DNA of 64,000 bases, taken from positions 9,329,401 through 9,393,400 of the forward strand of contig OZ021722.1 of the NCBI GenBank assembly GCA_963978545.1, read 5' to 3'. The translations under genes and the position numbers were made by a program. Source of the stretch: Linyphia triangularis (taxonomy: Eukaryota > Arthropoda > Arachnida > Araneae > Linyphiidae). The notes below the pieces were generated by a model. It was not told where the DNA came from. It saw only the letters and a list, made by a program, of their open reading frames with translations, and made no database searches. Positions within the stretch are counted from its first letter, which is position 1. Every line of letters starts with the position of its first letter. This document shows positions 58,415 to 64,000 of the stretch, piece after piece.

Positions 58415-58705
58415 CATTTCTCCACGTTTCGGAACATCCTGGTTTCAAAAAATTGGCATAGAAAAAATATCTCTCTGTGTCTATGTGTACGAGGTCAGCA
58501 TAACTCCAAAACGAATTGACCCACGATGTTCAAATTTGGTGTACGGGTTATTGGTGGCCATGAGACTTGTCATTGAGGTTTTCGTCTGCCATTCGTATAA
58601 TAATATAAAAATAAATATCGATAAAAATATAAAAAAAAAGGTAAATATTACCAACTGACTTCAGTATAATAGGGTAATTGAAAGTTGTGCGATGTTCCAC
58701 ACCCC
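58415..58705 (-). repeat. Dispersed ~700-bp repeat, inverted partial copy
   Basis: Reverse complemented, it starts GGGGTGTGGAACATCGCACA then ACTTTCAATTACCC and carries the blocks AGTTATGCTGACCTCGTACA and CAGGATGTTCCGAAACGTGG. It preserves the full 'GTAATTGAAAG' junction lost in other copies. Confidence 0.65.
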
Positions 58706-58904
58706 TTGTTATTTTACTGTTAGCTTCTATATTTCGCTAACGTAGCGAAAAGCTTTATACAAACACTGTCTGTCTGGAGTCAGCATTTTCAGACAAAACT
58801 ATAAATTCTACAGACACATGTATTACATCAAATAAAACGTCTCGATAAGAGATCCGTTAAAAACGCCGTATGGAGCTGAAGTACAGGAAACGGTGACCGG
58901 AAGA

Positions 58905-59087
58905 TTGGTTGCTTGTTTTCAGATTTATCTGGCGCCGTCAGCAACACGAGGGCTATAATGCGCCGAAACATTCGTCATTAGACAGGCCAACATACATTTA
59001 CAAACACCCATGCTTTACACGGGACACGAACCCGCAACCTCATGGTCTAGAAGCTAGCACGCTAACCACTATACCGTTTGATCGGCA
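58905..59087 (-). mobile_element. tRNA-derived SINE with 13-bp duplication
   Basis: GGTGACCGGAAGA flanks it perfectly (58892-58904, 59088-59100). On the minus strand the head has an A-box-like TATAGTGGTTAGCGTGCTAG and a B-box-like GGGTTCGTGTCCCG, then a body with GCGCATTATAGCCCTCGTGT. A second copy lies at 63411-63573. Confidence 0.85.
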
Positions 59088-59628
59088 GGTGACCGGAAGA
59101 CAATTTGCAATTCGTTAAGCCTGCATTATATTGAAGATTTCAGATTTCATAAAGTTTAAATAGAAATTCTTACCGGGGGTGTTGTTTTGAAAGTTCGAGC
59201 GGAAGCGTACTTCCATTATAGTAACTCTATGGAATTTCACAGCTCGGCTGGTATTTTTTTCGACCATTTACCAATTAAATTTGTCACCTAATTTGCATAC
59301 TTGGCGACATTTTAGTTTAAGAGGAGGTCCTAGTAAAGATCATTCCCTATACTCCGCTAAGTTGCAATCTTCTAGACCAGTGCATTTAGAAACTACTTAC
59401 TATAAAACCTTGAAATTTGGTGAATAAGTACGAAAAGTATCACTTAATGAAATAACATAAATTAATAACTGAAAAATACCGTCTAATATATTTTATTTTA
59501 TGTTTGAAATCTTTACAGTTCATATGCAGTGGCTCCACCTGGTTTTTGTTATTTTAATTTCTATCTATAATAGACAGACATTAAATGAAAACGATTTATG
59601 TCATTTCAATAAGTGATCTTTTTCGTAC

Positions 59629-60334
59629 TGTTGCTTGGATGGGTTCGAAAGATTTGAAGCCATAGCTGATTAATACTTGCAGAAATTTATTCCGATATAC
59701 TCTTCACAGATTCTTTTACAAAACCCGAACTTCTCGTTCTAGGAGACTCAATACAGCTCTTTACACAACAATAGAGCTGAAACAACAGTTAAAAAAAACT
59801 TCACAACTGCTACAAATCGCCGCAAAAGACAATGCAGTTCGCTTTAGAACTACTCTGAATGCTCACTGAGACTCAGTACCTCAACTCAGTAATTCCAGTC
59901 AACTAACGGACTCAAACTAATTCCCTTAACTCAACTCACGGCCGGGCTTATATAGGAGTCAAACCTTCTTGAAACTTATAGAGGTAGATATTTGAGGAAC
60001 TTTCCAGATCGTAGACCGAAAATGTCGCCAAAAAATAATCGCCAATTTTGGCGACATTTTGAGATTTCCCGCCAAATTTGGCGACAAAAATTAGGCGCCA
60101 ACTTCATTCTATCTCGCCAATTTGGCGAGATTGCCATTACCATAATGTTAAATGCCCTGCTCCTTGTAAAACACGCTTCCCAGCGTTATTTCTGTAAAAC
60201 TCGTTATCAAGCATTAAGACACACATTGCAGGAATGCAAACCCTTGCACTGCCTTATGCGAAATGTACAGAAATTTATCTTTTTACATAATTAATGCTAC
60301 GGAATATTTACAAATATACAGAAATCATAAAACA
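59629..60334 (-). mobile_element. Solo LTR, minus orientation, same family as 41388
   Basis: On the minus strand it runs from TGTTTTATGATTTCTG to CCAAGCAACA. GTAC duplicates flank it (59625-59628, 60335-60338). TATATAAG in CTCCTATATAAGCCCGGCCG is the TATA region. The 'TTGGCGAC' repeat region and R-U5-like part match the LTR at 41388-42128. No internal coding sequence adjoins it. Confidence 0.85.
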
Positions 60335-60434
60335 GTACATACTTACCAAATGTCAAAGTTTTATACAATGTAGTTTCAAAATGCACTGGGCTAGAAGATT
60401 GCAACATAGCGAATATAGGGAACGATCCTTACTA

Positions 60435-60787
60435 TACTAAACTTTCAACTTAACTTGACATCACTAGACGATAGATCTTCACCGTGCTCATAGGCAATTA
60501 ATCCATTTTACCGGAGTGAAGACATAATTCTCGCCAAACCTTATAGCCTTTTGTTCTCTACAGGGTTGCTGGGTTGAGTTTCCTAGCCTGATTTTTTTTT
60601 TTGTGGGACGGGAGAAGTATGAAAAGGGAATGGGGGGACACATTATTCCTGTCCATCCCATTTGTCGAGCAAAAGGCTATATGGTTTGGCGAGCATTATG
60701 CTTTCACGCCGCCAAAATGGATAAATTGCCCATGAGCATTGTGAAGATCTACTGTCTAGTGATGTCAAGTTAAGTTGAAGTTTAGTA
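60435..60787. mobile_element. Foldback MITE, ends TACTAAACTT / AAGTTTAGTA
   Basis: The inverted arms of about 125 bp share AACTTAACTTGACATCACTA. TA lies on both sides (60433-60434, 60788-60789). It is nested in the right arm of the larger MITE. A shorter copy lies at 62801-63039. Confidence 0.85.
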
Positions 60788-61050
60788 TAGGACTTTTGTC
60801 TAAACCTCTATAAATTGATAATGTTTGTTATAAGTCGCTAACCTAAATGCTTGTATTTAGCTTATATATATTGTAACAAAACACGTGCAATAGAGGCTTT
60901 TTAGGGATAGAACCTCTGTATTAATTCAATTTTTTTTTTGCGTTTTTATAAGGTTACTTTAGTGTCGTGTGAATAATTCTAAAAGTAAGTAGAGCAATAA
61001 TAGTACATTGAATCGTAACGCCCTTCTGTTTGCTTGAGTGTCTAATAACT

Positions 61051-61510
61051 CAGGGTTCTCACTCAAATCACAGAATGAAAATCACTGACTTTTCAATGGC
61101 TTTTAAGGACCTAAATAATGTTTTTAAAGACCTTTGAAAATTTGTTTTCAGGCATCATGTCTATATAAAAAATTTTAATAAAATATATTACACCAGAAAA
61201 TTTACAAGTTGGCGCATGCGTCATAAAATATGTCACAGAATTCAGTGCCATATTTTATTACGCATGCGCCAATAAAATATGTCACAGTGCGGATAAGTGG
61301 TGGTCACGCGGAAATAGCAACTCTGAGTAGTATTTTTATAAAATTTGCGGTTGGCAGAACAGCCGCAAAAATTAAGGTCTTTTAAGGACCTCTAAGCATT
61401 TTCAAGGACTTTTAAGCACCTCTAAGCATTTTCAAATACTTTCAAGGACTTGAAACAAGTACAAAAATATTAAGCACTTTTAATGACTTTCAATGACCGT
61501 GGGAACCCTG
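61051..61510. mobile_element. hAT-like MITE, 'CAGGGTTCTCAC' copy
   Basis: It begins CAGGGTTCTCACTCAAATCA and ends CTTTCAATGACCGTGGGAAC then CCTG. It is colinear with 56263-56637. The interior holds a near-palindrome at about 61210-61275 around GGCGCATGCGTCATAAAATA. Confidence 0.75.
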
Positions 61511-62369
61511 TAACTTGTCTTCTTATAAATGATGATTAATTATTCAACAGAAAACACACACTTTGACGAAATTTATCTCTAGAAATCCAAAACCAGAGAA
61601 GTTAGTAAAATAACAAATCGAAAATGAATCCCGAAACGTTTCTCTCGATAACAACTTGGGAAAAGATAAAATGACTCCCATTGAACATAGCCGCAAAACA
61701 TGGGCCCATCCGTCAGTCCCCTTCAGAAATTAGATTAAATAAATAAGTGACTGCTTAAGCGCACGGGTGACAGTTAATAATTGAAAAGGGTTAAAAATTA
61801 CTCTCGCGACAGGCGAAAAAAGAAAACGACGTAAACAATCTCCACACCAAATTAAACTCACTTTAAACTTCCTCACCTGGCAATCTGCCTTTCGGTTGGA
61901 ACATGAGGCATTGGTTAAGGTCAAAACCAGCAATGTGCTTACATTCGGCTTTTTCGAATGCCAATTTGTTTCGTATCAAAAGTACGTCTTGTACCGTTAT
62001 GATTGGTTCTATTGGGTATTTTATTTGCGCAAGAGAAACACGAGGATCATACTGTGGCGGAACATAGCTAGATCGATACTGTCTGTCTATCGGGAGAATA
62101 GCCCTCGCCAGATAGTCTAATAGCGGTTGCTATAGAAACAAGACTCGTTGATTGAGGATAGGGGTGTTCCATGGAGAAAATTAGCGTCCAAAGCATAAAA
62201 AGCAGGGGTCTTTCCTCCGAAATCCACCTGGGAATATATCCTCATGAGATCCTCAACTGTTTGAAACATGATTTTAAGCTAATTTTTATGTATATCATTC
62301 TTTTAGGTCTATGTAACGTACTTTTAAAGTTCAGAACTGATCCATGCACTTGCAAAAATTCTGAAATTT
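61511..62369. other. Interval, nothing recognised
   Basis: Sequence of mixed composition. Open frames are short, without splice or domain support. A segment near 62085-62145 resembles one near 55100-55140 (GAAACAAGACTCGTT), so it may be repeat-derived. Confidence 0.35.
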
Positions 62370-62720
62370 AATTGTTCAGATGTGAAACTTAATCATGAAA
62401 GGCTGCAAAACAATTTTGTGAGGACGTTTACAGTTAGTGCAACAAAATTTTGTTCGCTCTGAACATCCAGATATCCGACAACGCGAGGAAAAAGTCTTAG
62501 TGTCCATTGCCGGCATGTGCTTCGCACCAACTTTTCGTGACGCCTCTACTGGCAGAGAAACTGTTTTTTGCCGTTTCTTTACAGGCTCTACTTCGTCACA
62601 ATCGGTGGAACTATCATCAACTGTAGAACTGAATTTGGCTATTTCATGCTAAGAAAAATCCGATGTGTATATAAATGTACGTGGAGTCTCAGGAGGATAT
62701 GTTGCAAGTCTTGTAGGGGG
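62370..62720 (-). pseudogene. piggyBac-like transposase C-terminal relic
   Basis: The minus strand reads EVEPVKKRQKTVSLPVEAS and then SRCRISGCSERTKFCCTNCK, followed by a PFMIKFH end. The basic linker plus C-x4-C-x7-C-x2-C pattern ending in an 'F.KFH' motif is like the C-terminal zinc-binding region of piggyBac-type transposases. The catalytic part and TTAA ends were not found. This is a weak call. Confidence 0.4.
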
Positions 62721-62800
62721 AACCAGCCGCACATTTACGTCTTGATTGTGAGGAAATCCTGAAAACTCTCACTCGGTAACTACAACCTACATAACCACCA

Positions 62801-63039
62801 TACTAAACTTCAACTTAACTTGACATCACTAGACGGTAGATCGTCACAGTGCTCATAGGTATTTAATCCATTTTGGCGGCGTGAAAGCATAATGTTCGCC
62901 AAACCACAACCCTGTAGAGAACAAAAGGCTGTAAGGTTTGGCAATAATTGTGTCTTCACTCCGCTAAAATGGATTAATTGCCTATGAGCACGGTGAAGAT
63001 CTATCGTCTAGTGATGTCAAGTTAAGTTGGAGTTTAGTA
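62801..63039. mobile_element. Foldback MITE, second copy of the 60435 family
   Basis: It begins TACTAAACTTCAACTTAACT and ends AGTTAAGTTGGAGTTTAGTA, with TA after the right end and CA before the left. It lacks the G-rich centre of the 353-bp copy. Confidence 0.85.
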
Positions 63040-63410
63040 TAGCAGTGTCTACTCTTTGAAAACAGACAAAAGATCAATCGGTCATATAACCGAGTAAAAA
63101 ATTATGAGTTGTTAAAACCACCAATGGGCCGTTTTGATCGCTCCATAAATAAAAGGGCTACCTTATAAGTTGAAAAACATCAAAAACGTACTTAAGAGTT
63201 CAGATATTCATTTTGAACGATATGACTCCACAGTCAATAGCTATGAAAAGTTACGTTCATACTTTTCCATGTCTATGCAAAGTTTAAATTAATCACAGAG
63301 AGGTTCATAGAAAATTATTCGGAGTCCCGGGGGCATATTATCAAACCCTACTCGATTTTATGTCAAAGAGGAGAAGATGCACTTTCATTGGTTGCTTAGC
63401 TGGTCTCGGC
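63040..63410. other. Interval, nothing recognised
   Basis: About 370 bp with no exon or repeat delimited. GCATATTATCAAACCCTACT near 63332 recurs inverted near 63850-63872 (AGTAGGGTTTGGTAATATGC), so the SINE may have landed in a larger inverted-repeat element of about 540 bp. Confidence 0.5.
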
Positions 63411-63573
63411 TGGTTGTTTTCAGATTATCTGGCGCCGTCAGCAACACGAGGGCGATAATGCGCCGAAACATTCGTCATTAGACAAGTCAACACCCATGCC
63501 TAATACGGGACTCGAACCCTCAACCTCGAGGTCTAGAAGCTAGCACGCTAACCACTATACCATTTGGTCGGCC
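63411..63573 (-). mobile_element. tRNA-derived SINE, second copy
   Basis: AGCTGGTCTCGGC is duplicated perfectly on both sides (63398-63410, 63574-63586). Head and body match 58905-59087: TATAGTGGTTAGCGTGCTAG and GGGTTCGAGTCCCG on the minus strand. It lacks about 20 bp present in the other copy. Confidence 0.85.
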
Positions 63574-64000
63574 AGCTGGTCTCGGCAATCACGCGCGCAA
63601 GTCAATGCCTTCTCTGTCTTCCTTAATAATTTCTTTTTCAGTAGAATTGAAAAAAAAAATAAAAAAATAATGTATTCATTAATTTTTAATTAAAGAAATA
63701 ATAAATCCCGATTTTGAAATATCTTGCGAAGATGCCGAATGTAAACAAATCTAAAAAAAATTTCAAAATCGACGCTCGCTGGTGACGTCATTGCTAACTT
63801 CAGCTAAGGAACCAATGAAAGTGCTCCTTTCCCTAGCGTGACATAAAAGCGAGTAGGGTTTGGTAATATGCTTCCTGAGGATGACTGGGGACTTCCTAGG
63901 GACCTCCCTTGGAGGGTGTGTACTATATGGGATACAACGTCCCAGTTAATAAGAACTGCGAAATTTTACCCACCAATTTTCAGAAAGAATTAGAAAGTTT
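63574..64000. other. Right end of the window
   Basis: AT-rich start, then CGACGCTCGCTGGTGACGTC near 63770 and the inverted counterpart (63850-63872) of the segment near 63332. No exon of the kinase gene seen. Confidence 0.4.

Larger units (their letters stand above)
59316..60804. mobile_element. Foldback MITE holding a solo LTR and a second MITE
   Basis: It is the inverted counterpart of 51153-51605: AGTTTAAGAGGAGGTCCTAG at the left and CATTTTGAAACTAC / GCAACATAGCGAATATAGGG at the right. It is split by an LTR (59629-60334) and by a 353-bp MITE (60435-60787). After the latter, TAGGACTTTTGTCTAAAC resumes the expected right end. Confidence 0.75.

Noticed and set aside
58910..59090. A functional tRNA gene
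   Set aside because: The promoter boxes are tRNA-like but the acceptor and anticodon stems do not pair, and the unit has a SINE body and target duplications.
1..64000. CRISPR array, operon or prokaryotic system
   Set aside because: Spliced metazoan genes and eukaryotic transposons throughout; the tandem repeats lack unique spacers of constant length.

Overview
The window looks like one stretch of an AT-rich animal nuclear genome, most likely an arthropod and by inference a chelicerate such as a spider. The grounds are metazoan genes with GT-AG introns, very large introns, and a dense, layered load of hAT, piggyBac, Tc1, LINE, SINE and LTR-derived repeats. The species assignment is not proven by anything I can compute here.

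Genes, left to right. (1) 230-816 (-): a polar terminal exon of an unrecognised gene, with an apparent one-base frame break near its end. (2) 5529-7417 (-): a two-exon model for a 61-residue acidic-tailed protein; its first exon could also splice in phase to the 816 exon. (3) 8878-10356 (+): DNTTIP1, the scaffold of the MiDAC histone deacetylase complex, here in a single uninterrupted 492-codon exon with two AT-hooks. (4) 14277-44975 (+): SEC13 in nine exons, serving COPII, the nuclear pore Y-complex and GATOR2; its intron 5 is 13.9 kb. Exon 3 carries a 7-A run where the family frame and the next exon's phase need 6. (5) 48507-57861 (-): the 3' part of a PRKX/Pka-C3-type protein kinase. One shared exon is followed by two different 129-nt terminal exons 7.4 kb apart, each encoding a complete AGC-kinase C-tail ending FxxF-stop. 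The kinase core must lie beyond base 64000.

Mobile DNA makes up most of the rest. Securely delimited cases include three hAT elements with 8-bp target duplications, one perfect (15198-16153); three TTAA-flanked piggyBac-type elements; a dead Tc1 element (52758-54240); three solo LTRs with 4-bp duplications; two tRNA-derived SINEs with perfect 13-bp duplications; and several foldback elements. Nesting is common: one MITE at 59316-60804 holds both a solo LTR and a second MITE.

The most unusual structures are the paired PRKX tail exons; a 12.6-kb segment of SEC13 intron 5 bracketed by inverted 'TCGGGATTT' arrays; and, inside it, a 4.3-kb inverted-repeat-bounded unit carrying the relic of a large arthropod gene family whose mobility class I cannot name.
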